Assembly (NCBI GenBank): GCA_003342815.1 | Contig: PTEX01000032.1 | Coordinates: forward strand, 4,585,329-4,649,328 | Source of the DNA: Eudromia elegans | Taxonomy: Eukaryota; Chordata; Aves; Tinamiformes; Tinamidae | Reading direction: 5' to 3' | DNA length: 64,000 nucleotides | Shown: piece after piece, positions 23,701-34,655 of the stretch | How positions within the stretch are numbered: position 1 is the stretch's first letter | How the letters are laid out: each line of letters opens with the position of its first letter | Notes under the pieces: generated by a model | Database searches by the model: none | Seen by the model: the letters and a program-made list of their open reading frames with translations, nothing else | Told to the model about the DNA's origin: nothing | Program-made: the position numbers and the translations under genes

Positions 23701-26700
23701 GGTGTTAAAACTTGCTGCCTGACACACACTGCCTGGAGCTGCCAAACACATGCAGGGAGTGAAGCACAAAGGGGACCCGACTGATGAGTAGGACCTGGTT
23801 CCCATATGCAGTGTGGCTATAGATCCATGCCACCATTAATCACATTACCACATGGTTTGCTTTTTTCAGTCTTTTGCTCCCTTTATATGTGACTTGTACC
23901 ATCTCTGCCTCCTTCACTGGTTTAATCTGACCACTGCTTCTGAATGTGGGTTCCACAAGTCCAAATCTAGGTAAAAACTCATATAGTATAAAAATTGCTT
24001 TAAAAAAAAAAAATCCAAAAGAGACTTTTAAAGAGATATTTGCTAACTCCTAGTATTCTGTGCATGGCTGCATGCTACCAAGTCAGGCAGAATGGAAAAT
24101 AACAGAAAAATCTTCTACCTTGTTCTGCCCTGTTTCTGAGATTAGAAGCATCCAAGATGAGAAGGACACTTGCTTGGTCCCGGGAGCGACCGCCTCATTC
24201 CTGCCATTGGGCAGAGGCTTTTGCTTGAGAGGTTTCCTCTTTGAATGAGCCCAGCTTGGAGGCTCTGCCTTGCTTCGAGACACTTTCCTCCATCTCGAAC
24301 ACCCAGCACATCTTCCGTGGGGGATCGCTGTGGTTCGTGTTCTGCTGTCTTGCCCGGTCCAGCTGCGGGGCCTGCTAAACCAGCGGGGCCATAAAGGGAT
24401 TTACTGATGGGCTCGCTGGTCTGGGGGTGGTTTGTGGTGCTTTGCTGCAGTCCTGGTGGCTGGTCTGGGCCCCTCTGCAGCGTGTGCATAGAAACATCAG
24501 TATGAAAACACCTCAGGACCGAGCTCACAGCAGAGCTTTCGATGGTGCTGAATTTCTTCTCTTCTCAATAGTGTTTTCTATCAGTAAAATAGAGTTAAGC
24601 TTGGTGCTGCATTCACTTTGCTAGGAGGATTGCTGGTGGACCCCTTCCCCTCAGTTTTATTTGTAAGGCAAACATTTCATCTGTGGACAAAACATATGCA
24701 TCACCCCCAGCATGTCCAAAGTGACCCCAAACTGCTGCTGAAAGCAGCTGAGACAAGTGTTCCCCCACCACTTGTAAAACCACTAACCTCTAGTGTCTTG
24801 TGTCCATAGTTAAAAAAAAAAAAGACTGAAGTTGTCCGATTCCTGTTTCGGTTTCACAGATCAGACTTGTGGTTGAAGAGGGACTGAATCAGCTGCCGTA
24901 CACGGAGTGCACCGTGACCACTCCAACGGGTAAGTGAGAGCTTCTCCCAGCCAGCCAGTGCTGCTGGACCTGCAGACTTAGGGTTACAAATGTGAAACGG
25001 CTGCAAGAGGCCAAAACAGTTTAACACTGAGAGTTCAACTGCAGTGTTTTATAGGCTGGAAGGTGTAACGTGCTTCAGCAGAACATATAGGTGTCATCTT
25101 AACTGAGGTTTTAAAAATCAGCCATGCACAAAGGTTGATGTGAATTCACTCTGGTATGTGCAGTCTCAGCTTGCTTACCCTTATCACAGTGTTGAATTAA
25201 AACTGATGACATTTCACATGCCTGTTAAAGAAGAAATACTCAGCAAAAGCAGTTTTGCAATGCCAGCTTAAATCTGCCTCTGTTTACAGCTAGGGCCCAG
25301 CTGGGAGTGGTGATAAGCAGGAAGTAGAAAGGGACTGTGTTAAGACTAGAGGGGAAACCCATTGCAATAATTCTGGTCTGTTCCTATCAAGGGTAGGTGA
25401 AACTTAGAGTGCATGAGGAGCACCCTGAGGAGGGCTTCTGTGCACCCTCAGAGCCTGCTGCACCCTGCCATACATCCACGTTAGCTTGGCCCTCTTCCCC
25501 GAGGGCTTCATTTCTGCTTTGTCCAGGGTAAGGGCAGCTCTCTCTGAACTTGCACCCTCCTCCCAACCTGGTCCTTGGCAGTAAACCACTTTACATATCA
25601 TTTTGGTTATAGAAGAGACAGACAGCAAAAGGTCAGTTTTGAAACTGTCTGGGCTTAGGCAAGTGCTGAGAAGGGACGGTCACTTACCAGAGCTCCTTGC
25701 TAAAGCAGCTGCAAGTTCCCTTCTTGGGCACTGGTGGCAGAGCTGTTCGAGGTCAGGCGGTGACTGAGGACGCTGGTTTCCTGCATTACCCAGTTCATAG
25801 CCGGTCTCATTGCATATTATCACGTGGAACCTCTGCAGGTCATTTGGACTGGGCCACTGCCCTGCCTGTAGGCAACAAGTGTCTTCGAGCTTGTTCTCTG
25901 AGCACAGGTGATGAAAAGGCTTCAATTCCCTGCATTTATTCTTGCCTGTGATGTAGAGGCTTCCCTTGGAAACCCCCCTGGGTCTGCAGTTACCACCTCC
26001 ACACTCCCATTCCACCACCTGTGCCCAGGGAGAGGGCTCCAATGCCTCACTCAAGCTCTCTCTCCCAACAGAAGTGCACTCAAATTCCTGCTTATCTGTG
26101 CTGACCTCTCCCTCCAAGCATTGGTAAGATCCCATCAGCACAGTTAACTTCTGCTCATGGCTCAGAAGCAGAATTTGCCATGTCCTGTCAGTTCTCTGTT
26201 GTTTATCCTCAGGAACATCAATTAAACACCCTATTGTTTTTCCTTTAAAAGAGCCTTTTGAAGCCTTTCAGGCATGCAGGGTAATAGACAAAGCCTAGGA
26301 AAAAAATATCTCCAAATACACTTCCTTCCCAGCAGTTACATTGTGCAGATAATTGTGCAAGCTCAATTATCAGCCTCTTGGGTTACACAGGAAGAGCTGT
26401 GAGTCGGTCCATCTTGATTTCTGGTCTTATTGTTGACTTAAAAAGAGACCCGAGCTTCGCATATTGTCGCTCACATATTACACATTTATACATTGCAGAC
26501 TTGTGCCTTTCAAGGGTTAAAACCACAATTCCAACTAGAACTTCCAGCTCCTCCACTTGCAGCGCCAGAGCTTGGCTGCCTGGCTTCTTGGGGACATAAC
26601 ATTTATCTGTATTTTACATAGCATCTTCCATTATCATGAGGATTCAGTTATAAAAATACATTCATATTCCATATAAAAATATATATCCATATCCAAAAAT

Positions 26701-29593
26701 ATATCCATTATTCTCTGATAGAATTATCAGAGATTGAGTTATAAAATAAGCACTCTGGAACAAAAGGATCCCTTCTGTGCCACTCTTCAGATGTAACATT
26801 TTAAGGTAAAGAAAGTACAAGTTCTTTACCAAATTATGGGTTTGGTCCTGTGTCTGTCTCTTATTTTAGGACCGCAGGGTATGATGTGCAGCCTCAAAAA
26901 CCTGGTTTGTGCCACCTTGCAACTCGGTGTCCTACCTGGGGCATAAAGGGGGTGTCAGTTCCATTCTCATGAATGTCACTTAAAACAGTACCTTAGAGGG
27001 GCATTAACATGTGACAAGAAGGGAACTGTCACTGCCACTGATATTTGGTCTTTCTTTCTTCCACTAGGATACAAGTATGAAGGAGTGAAATTTGAAAAGG
27101 GAAACTGCGGAGTCAGCATTATGAGAAGTGGTAGGCAAGTTCTGGCTCTCCAATGAGTTCAAAGTTTTTGAAACTTGTAGAACTTCATTATTTTAAAAAT
27201 GCAGTCATGTTTTACCAAAACCTGCCAGTTGCCCTTCTTCCTTAGGTAACAAGTAACATTTCATCTTTTTAGCAGACAAATAGCTGCAATGGATTTCCTC
27301 TGACTTTTCCTCTGACAACAGTTTAATATTAGAAGCTCTTAAAACCTACCAGGATTAATCTCCTTCATTGTTTACCACTGACTGTTTCTACTTAAAGATA
27401 AATAAGCTTTGCTAAATTGTTAAGTGGTAGAGTCAGTGTTATTTTGTCTAATACTGTTTGATCCTTCATATCTGTGATATAAAATCCAGGGGCTGCCCAG
27501 ATTTCTGTGCTACTTACTGCATGATTGTATCCTTCAAAAATGTTTCTCAAACCAGAAGGGCATTACTGCATTATTTATATTTAAGTTTTAACATCTTTTC
27601 TTTGAAAAATTTGCTTAACACTAGTATATGGGAATGCAAAAAGTCAGAAAATAGGTGACACTGAGGAGGAGTTTCTATCTTAACAGAAGAAAAAAGAAAG
27701 TCTTTTTAATAAGCTAAAAATAGGCTTTTTAAAACTCTTCACCAATACCATATCGTGGCTGTCAATTTAATTGCGGAATTTTATAACTGTGCCCTTCTTG
27801 GCATGTAACAGTTTTCCCTTGGGTTTTGCTTGCTGTCCCATTTGAGGAGAGGCAATGGAGCAAGGCTTGCGAGACTGCTGCAGGTCCATCCGCATAGGAA
27901 AGATCCTGATCCAGAGCGATGAAGAGACTCAGAGAGCCAAAGTGTACTACGCCAAGTTCCCGCCGGACATCTACAGGAGGAAGGTGCTTCTCATGTACCC
28001 AATACTAAGTACGTTGCCTGCACAATTGTTTAGTTAGACCTGTCTCTGTATGTTGTTTTTAGAAGAAAGTTCCTGAATTTCTTGGGCTTGTACTAGGTTC
28101 ATGGCTTGCCTTAGGTTTCATAGTACTGAATATATCAAATTTTGCCAGAATATGCATCCATTAAACTCCATTGGCATGAGCACGAATGCAGAGAAAATGG
28201 TTTGTGTATGACTGCAAGTTGAAGCTTTAGGATTTGATATAAATTACAGTTTTTAACATTTCTTTGTTCTGTCATGAGAAAAGTCTTCAACTTTTGGCCA
28301 AGCTATTAAAAGACTTTTTCTTGATGAGTATTATAATCCTAGAACTCTATTATTTTAAAATTAAATGCAACTAATACTAACAAAGGAAAAATTTCAAATT
28401 GGCAAGGAATTTATTGGGATGAAGTGGATTTTCCAGTCTTAAGGTTTAATTCTGGGTCTATACGAACAACTCTTAATTACCACTTGATTATTTCAGGGGA
28501 GATTTCTTACCTTCAGTAAAATTCATCAACTTCAGTGCTTAAAACCTGACGAAGTGCTATTTCAGTACAGAGATGAAGCTCTTCCATCAGGAGACCAAAT
28601 TTTTCTCTAATTAATGCATATGAAGGTGATAGTTTTCCAGTGGAAAAGGAGAGTATTGTCACGCAGTCCCACAACAGTATTAATGCTGATTTCTCAATGG
28701 TTTATCTCTTAATCTCCACTTTTACCCTTTCAGGCACCGGCAACACTGTAATTGAGGCAGTAAAAGTTCTTATAGAACACGGCGTGCAGCCGAATGTCAT
28801 CATCCTGCTAAGCCTCTTCTCCACCCCTCACGGTAAGTCGAGGTAAGGGACGAGAGGGCCCAGAGCACGGGAGGGTTTAGCAGGGAAGAGCTTCCTTAGT
28901 CACACACTGGGTAACGGGGAAGAGCTGCCCTCAGTTCTGCTCAAGAGGGAATTTTTTTCTTTGCTTATGGAATTTGTAAACTTCAGGAATGACGCCGGCA
29001 CCTTTGAAGTGGGCAGCAGAGCTGCTCAGCACAAAGCAAAAGGCTGGTAACAGCAGCAAAACTGCAGCTAAACCTCTAAACTCCTCAGTACCCCCAACTA
29101 GAGGCTGCCCGGTGTGTCCATGGCTTGTGAACGTGCAAATCCTTCTGTGCTTGGGGCTGGAGCAGCCCAGCTCCATCAGAATAATAAAGTCAAGAACTGT
29201 ACTGGCTGTGTGCGAAACGCTTTAAAGCATATAGGGTGTTCCAAAAAAACTTTTTTCTGCGTAGATTATGCTTATACAATAAGCATATATATGCTTAAAA
29301 CGAGAAACAACCCACCAAGTTTCTGCATTTTTTTCCTCACAGCCAATAAGCTAAGCCAGAAACATGAAGCAGGGATGGAAGAACAGAGGCTGGCTCATAC
29401 GCAGAAAGCTAATCACGAGTTAACAGGCTCTCCTGGAGCCTTGTTACAATGCACTGTTAATCACTCCATTTTCCCTTTCTCTAAAGGTGCCAAATCTATC
29501 ATCCAGGAATTCCCAGAGATCACGATATTAACTACAGAAGTTCACCCTGTTGCACCAACACACTTCGGACAGAAGTATTTTGGAACGGACTGA
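16266..29593 (+). CDS. UPRT: UPRT, uracil phosphoribosyltransferase homologue (7 exons, 277 aa)
   Basis: Join: 16266-16555, 21806-21848, 24860-24929, 27068-27130, 27847-28008, 28734-28832, 29487-29593. The lengths sum to 834 bases with every phase consistent and every intron GT-AG. The product has the phosphoribosyltransferase type I fold family and is nearly identical to human UPRT from residue 75 on. The N-terminal 74 residues are low-complexity (Gln/Pro/Gly-rich, then six Ser), about 32 residues shorter than human (309 aa). The PRPP-loop equivalent is residues 206-214, YPILSTGNT, against DPMLATGGS in bacterial UPRTs, so Tyr206 stands where active enzymes have Asp. The C-terminal uracil-binding segment (residues 260-277, ending GQKYFGTD) is shorter than in active enzymes. 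Vertebrate UPRT is reported to lack detectable uracil phosphoribosyltransferase activity in vitro, so its role is uncertain. The start was chosen by alignment of MEAMPCHN with human DSMPCHN. An in-frame ATG at 16,176 would add 30 Arg-rich residues. Likely cytosolic or nuclear. Confidence 0.95.
16428..16445 (+). repeat. UPRT: (AGC)6 trinucleotide repeat, poly-Ser
   Basis: Six perfect AGC codons give Ser55-Ser60. A run of pure identical codons inside a coding exon is prone to length variation between individuals and species. Confidence 0.9.
20753..20786. repeat. poly(T) run, 34 bases
   Basis: A pure T-run, with a second shorter T-run just upstream. No retrocopy body or polyadenylation signal could be recognised on the minus strand beside it, so it is listed as a mononucleotide repeat. 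Its true length may be uncertain in any assembly. Confidence 0.9.
21320..21560. promoter_or_regulatory. intronic CpG-rich block in UPRT
   Basis: CpG density is clearly above the surrounding intron, with many CG steps between 21,330 and 21,450. It lies about 250-480 bases before exon 2. It could be an alternative promoter or enhancer, or a GC-rich relic. The open frames here on both strands show no family resemblance. Confidence 0.4.
21507..21542. repeat. 3-copy tandem repeat, 11-12 bp unit
   Basis: Units ggaaacctccc, ggaaacctccc and ggaaaacctccc follow head to tail at 21,507-21,540, and a further gg ends the block. The unit holds a GGAA/CCTCCC word. Confidence 0.85.
21806..21848 (+). CDS. 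UPRT: UPRT coding exon 2 (43 bp)
   Basis: This short exon completes Lys97 and encodes TASRGDFVFSADRL (residues 98-111). Human has the same sequence but Met for the Val. The acceptor is tttttcag, the donor gtaggt, and it ends in phase 0. Confidence 0.93.
21849..24859 (+). other. UPRT: UPRT intron 2
   Basis: A 3.0-kb intron without recognisable exons. It includes a 17-base A-run at 22,563-22,579 and a slightly CpG-enriched part near 24,180-24,400. The open frames in it have no family resemblance. Confidence 0.8.
24860..24929 (+). CDS. UPRT: UPRT coding exon 3
   Basis: Encodes residues 112-134 (IRLVVEEGLNQLPYTECTVT and on to the Pro-Thr) plus the first base of Gly135. It differs from human at KECM versus TECT. 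The donor is gtaagt. Confidence 0.94.
24930..27067 (+). other. UPRT: UPRT intron 3
   Basis: A 2.1-kb intron. It has a GC-richer middle (25.4-26.1 kb) with an antisense open frame of 153 codons at 25,680-26,141 that matches no family I know, and an AT-rich part near 26.64-26.74 kb with a perfect 8-bp hairpin (26,713-26,732). Confidence 0.75.
26713..26732. repeat. perfect 8-bp hairpin
   Basis: Arms ctctgata and tatcagag flank a gaat loop. It sits at the end of an AT-rich run with repeated 'atatcca' words. No terminator or RNA role is claimed. Confidence 0.6.
27068..27130 (+). CDS. UPRT: UPRT coding exon 4 (63 bp)
   Basis: Encodes YKYEGVKFEKGNCGVSIMRS (residues 136-155) with split Gly codons at both ends. 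It is identical to human over this stretch. The acceptor is ccactag and the donor gtaggc. Confidence 0.95.
27847..28008 (+). CDS. UPRT: UPRT coding exon 5
   Basis: Encodes residues 156-209, from GEAMEQGLRDCC through SDEETQRAKVYYAKF to KVLLMYPIL. It holds the dimer-interface and PRPP-approach region and the first half of the PRPP-loop equivalent, including Tyr206 in place of the usual Asp. Very high identity to human. The donor is gtacgt. Confidence 0.96.
28734..28832 (+). CDS. UPRT: UPRT coding exon 6
   Basis: Encodes the second half of the PRPP-loop equivalent (STGNT, residues 210-214) and on to STPH (residue 242). The acceptor is acccttt-cag and the donor gtaagt. One clear change from human is Asn for Ser in the GVQPNVI segment. 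Confidence 0.96.
29268..29286. repeat. short inverted repeat in UPRT intron 6
   Basis: Arms atgcttat and ataagcat around a 3-base loop, perfect over 8 bp, followed by a further atatatgctt. Probably chance in AT-rich sequence. Confidence 0.45.
29487..29593 (+). CDS. UPRT: UPRT coding exon 7 with stop
   Basis: Encodes residues 243-277, ending HFGQKYFGTD and TGA. This is the C-terminal segment that in active UPRTs carries the uracil-binding loop. Here it is short and reads EVHPVAPTHFGQ, as in mammals. Confidence 0.96.
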
Positions 29594-29897
29594 CACATTT
29601 GGAACAAACTGATATGGCTGTATGATATTACAAGTGATTTTTTTCTACGTTTTATTACTTATAGCAGAGTTGGTTGAGGACGTATTTAAAAATTTTCTTG
29701 GCCAAGGTGGGGAAATATTTGACCTCTCTTACTTCTCGTTGGTTACTGCTTGAACATGGAATCAAGTGCAGTAACAAAACATCCTGAATCATTACAAACC
29801 AAAATCATCTTAATGTTGTGCTTGTACAAATTGCTACACACTCTGCTTTAACTTATTTATTCTTCCATAGCCTGTTTTGTGGCTGCTTGCAAGAGCA

Positions 29898-29903
29898 AAT
29901 AAA
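29898..29903 (+). terminator. UPRT: UPRT polyadenylation signal AATAAA
   Basis: A canonical AATAAA about 305 bases after the UPRT stop codon. It predicts cleavage near 29,915-29,935 and a 3' UTR of about 0.3 kb. A second AATAAA lies near 30,877 and could give a longer form. Confidence 0.75.
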
Positions 29904-32900
29904 ACTAAATCGTCAAAGCATTTATTAATTTCTCTGGCTAATGCCTGTATTGCTCCAGTTTAGCCATCACAGCCACTCAACGATTCCAGAAGGATGGAGG
30001 CACCTCAAACTCAATGTAATTCTTAGCAGCCACATCTCATTTCTAGTAGCATTTTCAGTCTTTGGAAGGTGGCCAATAACCAAAGACGCACCTTTGAATT
30101 TTGCTCTCTATGGATTAATTTCAAATAGTACAAAATTTGTAGTTGTCTTCCTCAATGGCACCAAAGAAAGATGCATTTATCTGCCCAGCAGACTTCCTAC
30201 CGCACTGTAACCTGGGGCTCGAACTGGAGACCGAGACAAGTGCAGCCTGCACAAGTTCTGCACACACAGTATTTAAATTTCGCCTCTTAAAACTTGTGCA
30301 ATTGAATCACCAAGAATCACTGATCATTTTAAAGCAAAGCAAAAAGCTGGACTCAAGTTCAAGCTCTGTTCATGGAGCAACAGAGCTTAAGGTCATAGCA
30401 CAAATGTGGCCTTAATTATTAGGAGACTTCCAAAATATTGAATGCAGTTCCTGTACAAATCCGATCTGGCATAACTATATGCTTGAATACAGTATATAAA
30501 TATACTCTTTGCTCTTATAGCTCAGCATATGATCTCTTAACACTTAAAAACTACCTAGCATCTTGTCTTTCAATAAGTTAGTAACAAATAATTTGTAGAG
30601 ACAATATATTATTTCATTGAATATATCCGTATTATAACAATTGCAGAAATACAGAATCTGGTGGCAGGTGCAGCAGTGCTGCAGCCTCTTGATAAGTGGC
30701 AGGCGTGCAGCAGAGCCTTCCGCTGAGGTGGGAGCCCCTGGCTGCCCCAGGCAGCTCCTCAAGACAGAGCCTGAACTCTGCAAATCCCTTTTTTTTTTTT
30801 TTTTTTGGCTCCTTCCAGAGCTAAAGTTTTTCCTGAGCATGAGCTATTTCATGAGAAATAACCAATCACAATACCCAATAAATTAGCCAAAAATGGTTTT
30901 AATGCACTCCTTACCCGCTGTATAGTATAAACCATGCAGGCTTTCTAGTATAAACAATAATAGAAAACAACAAAGCAGCACATACAGCATATCCAACTAT
31001 ATAAACCATATAAACACTTCAAAAGTGCTAGGGAAACACAAAGCATTTGTATTAAAGACAATGTTTGTCAAACAGTAAAAACAAGTATATCAAAAACTCT
31101 TGTAAAAACCCATTTGATATCCAAAGTCTCAGTGCCAGCAACAGCAGAGTCCTGCCCTGACTCCACGTGGTGCCAGCAGGCTGTCTGCAACATTCCCATC
31201 TTATTAATTTAAGCAATGACTGAGTATTAAACAACAGAGCTCTGATGATGCGTCACATCCTTAGCTGAACACAGCAGCACTTATTTAAAGCAAACTATGC
31301 AAATACTTATAAATACCAACTTCAGGTCCTATGGTTTATCTACAAGCAACTGAATGCAGTAATATAATCTATCAGATGGAATCTCTGTTAATATTTCCAA
31401 TAATTCAAGTTATTGGCCTAGAACCCACTAAGCCAGGCTTCCTTCCTTCCTTACAGCATTAGCCGTGAGAAGGAAAAGCCAAAGTCACTGTGACCCAGCC
31501 AGGAGGCAGCACTTGGCTGCCCAGCAAAGCTGCCCAGTGCAAGAGCAGCTCTGTCGTTACTGTTCTATTTAACGCCCTGTTTCTTGCCAGATCGAAACCC
31601 AGCACTGAATGAACACGTGAGTGAAACCGCTTCGGTTCCCTTTGAAGCCAGGGAAAAATCCACATACAGCTGAACTATAACAGGGTTAGTTAATAACAAA
31701 CCTCTCTTCAATTAATATTTGAAGGGCTCATTTCAAAAAAACGAACATAAAGGTGTCTTTTCCAGCTGAAAAATACTTAAATAATTCATAAAACTGCTGC
31801 TGTTTAACATGCTTCCAGCAAAAAAGGAAGCTGCGACAGAAGCTCCCTGTTCCACCAGAGCCACTGGGAACACCCTGCCTTAGCTCAGGTTTCAGGTCTC
31901 AGCCAGAACTGCACAAATCCACAGTGAACGTGGCCACTGCAAAACCCTTCCCTGGGCCGGGGTTAACTCGAACAGCTCGCGAGGTTCCACCTACCTCTTC
32001 ACGCAGGGACTTTTGACACTAGTCATAAAATCTGCTCGTCACCGGCGGCCGCGTCGTCGGCACCAAGGCAGGCGGCTCCGGACGTGAGCGGGAGGGCAGC
32101 TGGTGAGCGAATTCCCCATCCCACACACATGCTGGGAGCACCTGCGTCCTCTGGGAAAGGGAACAGCCCAGCGGCACTGCCCAGAATCCCAGGATCTCGC
32201 TTCTGTTTGTGAAGGACAGGGACGAGCAGGTGCTGCACAGGCAGGGCTCTTGGTTTAGAAACAGAGGACAAAGATACTTTTTCCCCAAGCTTCTGGGGAA
32301 ATAAAAACTGAGAGTCCAGCAAGCACTGAAATAGCAAAAGTTCCATCAACTAAAACACCTCTGTGTTCTAGGAGCTGCCTGGGACTAGCATCTGGAGCAA
32401 CACACTCTTCTCAAGCAGAAGTGGAAGGAGGAGGAAGGAGGATCCCTGTTGTTTGGGGGTTTTGTTTTCTCACACAAAGCTCATAGGATTTTTTGACAGG
32501 GGCTGTTATCCACGTAAAGCTTTACATAAGCTGTTTTATTTACAAATGCTGTTTTTTTTTTCCTGTTAATACATGAAAAAAGCAAACAATGTCATGAAGG
32601 CATAAAAAACTTATAGATTCATATTTGAAATGTAAACTTAGGCTTTATTTCACACAGTTTACATTCCAAACTGACGCTGCAAAGCAAAGAAAGGGGATTT
32701 TCTTAGGAAGAAGGTAAAAGCAGCACAGAAAGATGGACCCCAGTGCTTTGAGCAAAGCTGCCAATGACAGGAACCATGAACCTGGCCACCATTAAGTCCA
32801 GCTGCAGATGAAACACACTGTACAACTTTTTAAAACGACATTTACTTACCTTCTTATTCCCCAAAGAAAACAGCAGCAATAGGTGAAACCCAATGTATTT

Positions 32901-33274
32901 TAGCTCCCTATTCAGGGGAAAGCATAGCGCAAGAAGTAAAAAGGAGAGCAAGAATAAAAACGTCTCACAGCGGGTAGGAGCTCAGTGATAACCAGCAGAA
33001 GAGGAATCAAGCCGTTGCACGGCTAGCGCCACAACCCCAAAGTGCTCGTCCCTGCCACGCTCTCTGACAGACCATTACTTTACTGAAAAAGGTCACTCTA
33101 CCATGCAGATACTTTAACCGATGGTTTCAAAATGAGTTTATTTTTGCAAGTGTTCTGTAACAAAACAAAGCTGATATAACTGGAAAAATATCAATAACAA
33201 TCAAGGTGTTTTCAAGTACTGCGGATCAATTTCAAATGTTTGTACCCTGGCGTCACCAGGATGAGCACGCAGCC

Positions 33275-33450
33275 CTAGCTGGGCCGGGCTCGTCAGCACG
33301 GTGGGAGCTCCTTTTCCACGGCCGACCCGGTGCTGGGGAGCAGGGAGGAAGGTGGGCGGTGCGGCCATGGGCCGCCCTGCTGCTCTGCCCCCCGCGCACG
33401 GCCCGGCTCCGCGGGCGGCGAGACGCCGCAGGCGCGAGGGTTTCCACGCC
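33275..33450. promoter_or_regulatory. orphan CpG-rich block between UPRT and ZDHHC15 3' ends
   Basis: A sharp local rise in GC and CpG, for example around 33,345-33,430, in DNA where neither gene should have a promoter. Possible readings are the promoter of an unannotated noncoding transcript, a GC-rich 3' UTR segment or an intergenic CpG island. See findings. Confidence 0.45.
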
Positions 33451-34649
33451 GTACATTCAGACTTCATGCGTTAGGTTTGCTAACTACCACTACTACCTTG
33501 TGCTTTCAGCCCACCTCAAAATACAGAATTTTAAAAGCCTAATTGCTATAGTTTTTTGCTGATTCCTATTTCTAATTAGCTCCAGGAAGCTCACATTCAT
33601 TACTGCTATGCTAAAAAAAACTTCCCAGGCCTCAGCAATCACAATATACCCTAGGAGAACCCAGTAAGAAAGGACAGCACTTCCTGAGGCTGCCCTGTTT
33701 AAAGGGACAATCCTGTCCCACTCCAAAAGCATTCCCAGGAAAGCAGCAGGAGGCAGACCAAACCCCACAGTGCAGTGAGGCTTGTCCCAGCCCCAACTCC
33801 TTATGCAGACCGCTGGCAAAGGACGAGGTTTGTCACAAGATGACCCACGGAGACATCAATATGATGCCTCAGCTGTTTTTAAGAGTTCAGTGTGTGCCCT
33901 GATGCCAACGGGAACGAAGGGCGACGCGGGGAAGCTCCACAGCAGCCTATGGCTCTTGGGAAGCATCACCCTGAGACAGGAGGAGGAAGAGCATGGCAGC
34001 ACCACAGCCAAATCCAGCGAGGGATTTCTTCCCTCCCCATGACAACTCCACCTTTAAGAGCTGCCTACAGCCCACGAGGCCCTTGGGCAAGTGCAGGACA
34101 CGAGACGTCTGTAAAATGGTGAAACACCAGCAGCAAACGGCCAGGGAAAGGCAGGACGCGCTGTATGCAAGTCAAAGCCCTTGATTTAACCTAAGGGAGA
34201 CCATCGCCATGGTCAACACTTCAGAAAAGATTCCCAGGGAAGGTTTGATGTCGGGAAGGAGGATTTTGGGTCAGCCCAGCTGCCTCTGAACATTGCTGCT
34301 ACCTGACAGTTGCTTGGCAGGGCCACACACAGTGTCCCAGCTCCAACACCCTTGGTGGACACTTCCCTAGAGCAGCGAAACTGAAAAGCAACAGAAGCCC
34401 AGCTTTAAAGCCACGAGACTTAGGTGCTGCAGTCAAAATCACTGCTTTCATGCTGACTAGATTTCTAGCTGGCAGTGTTTTTAATGGCCCAAAAGACTCA
34501 CCAAAATAATGGCATTTGTCTTGGTAGCTCATCTGAAATCACATTCAAAACACGAGCTGCAATCACGCACGAGGCAAGAAGATCCTGATAGCAACATTTT
34601 GAGAAACACTTTTTCTGAGATCTGACTGCCTATTTCTGTTGCAGCCTTT

Positions 34650-34655
34650 TTTATT
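34650..34655 (-). terminator. ZDHHC15: candidate ZDHHC15 polyadenylation signal
   Basis: On the minus strand this reads AATAAA, the first canonical hexamer I find downstream of the ZDHHC15 stop. It would give a 3' UTR of about 2.7 kb. Other minus-strand AATAAA words lie further on (near 33.1 and 32.5-32.6 kb). Choice between them needs transcript data. Confidence 0.3.

Noticed and set aside
25680-26141. 153-codon antisense frame in UPRT intron 3
   Set aside because: No family resemblance, no signal peptide, no splice context, and the intron is only moderately GC-rich. Taken as chance.
29232-29260. gggtgttccaaaaaaac, resembling a mariner-type terminal inverted repeat
   Set aside because: No partner repeat in reverse orientation, no TA duplication pair and no transposase remnant nearby.
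29114-29593. 159-codon frame ending with the UPRT C-terminus
   Set aside because: It is UPRT exon 7 read back into intron 6. The acceptor at 29,485-29,486 and match to human show only the last 107 bases are coding.
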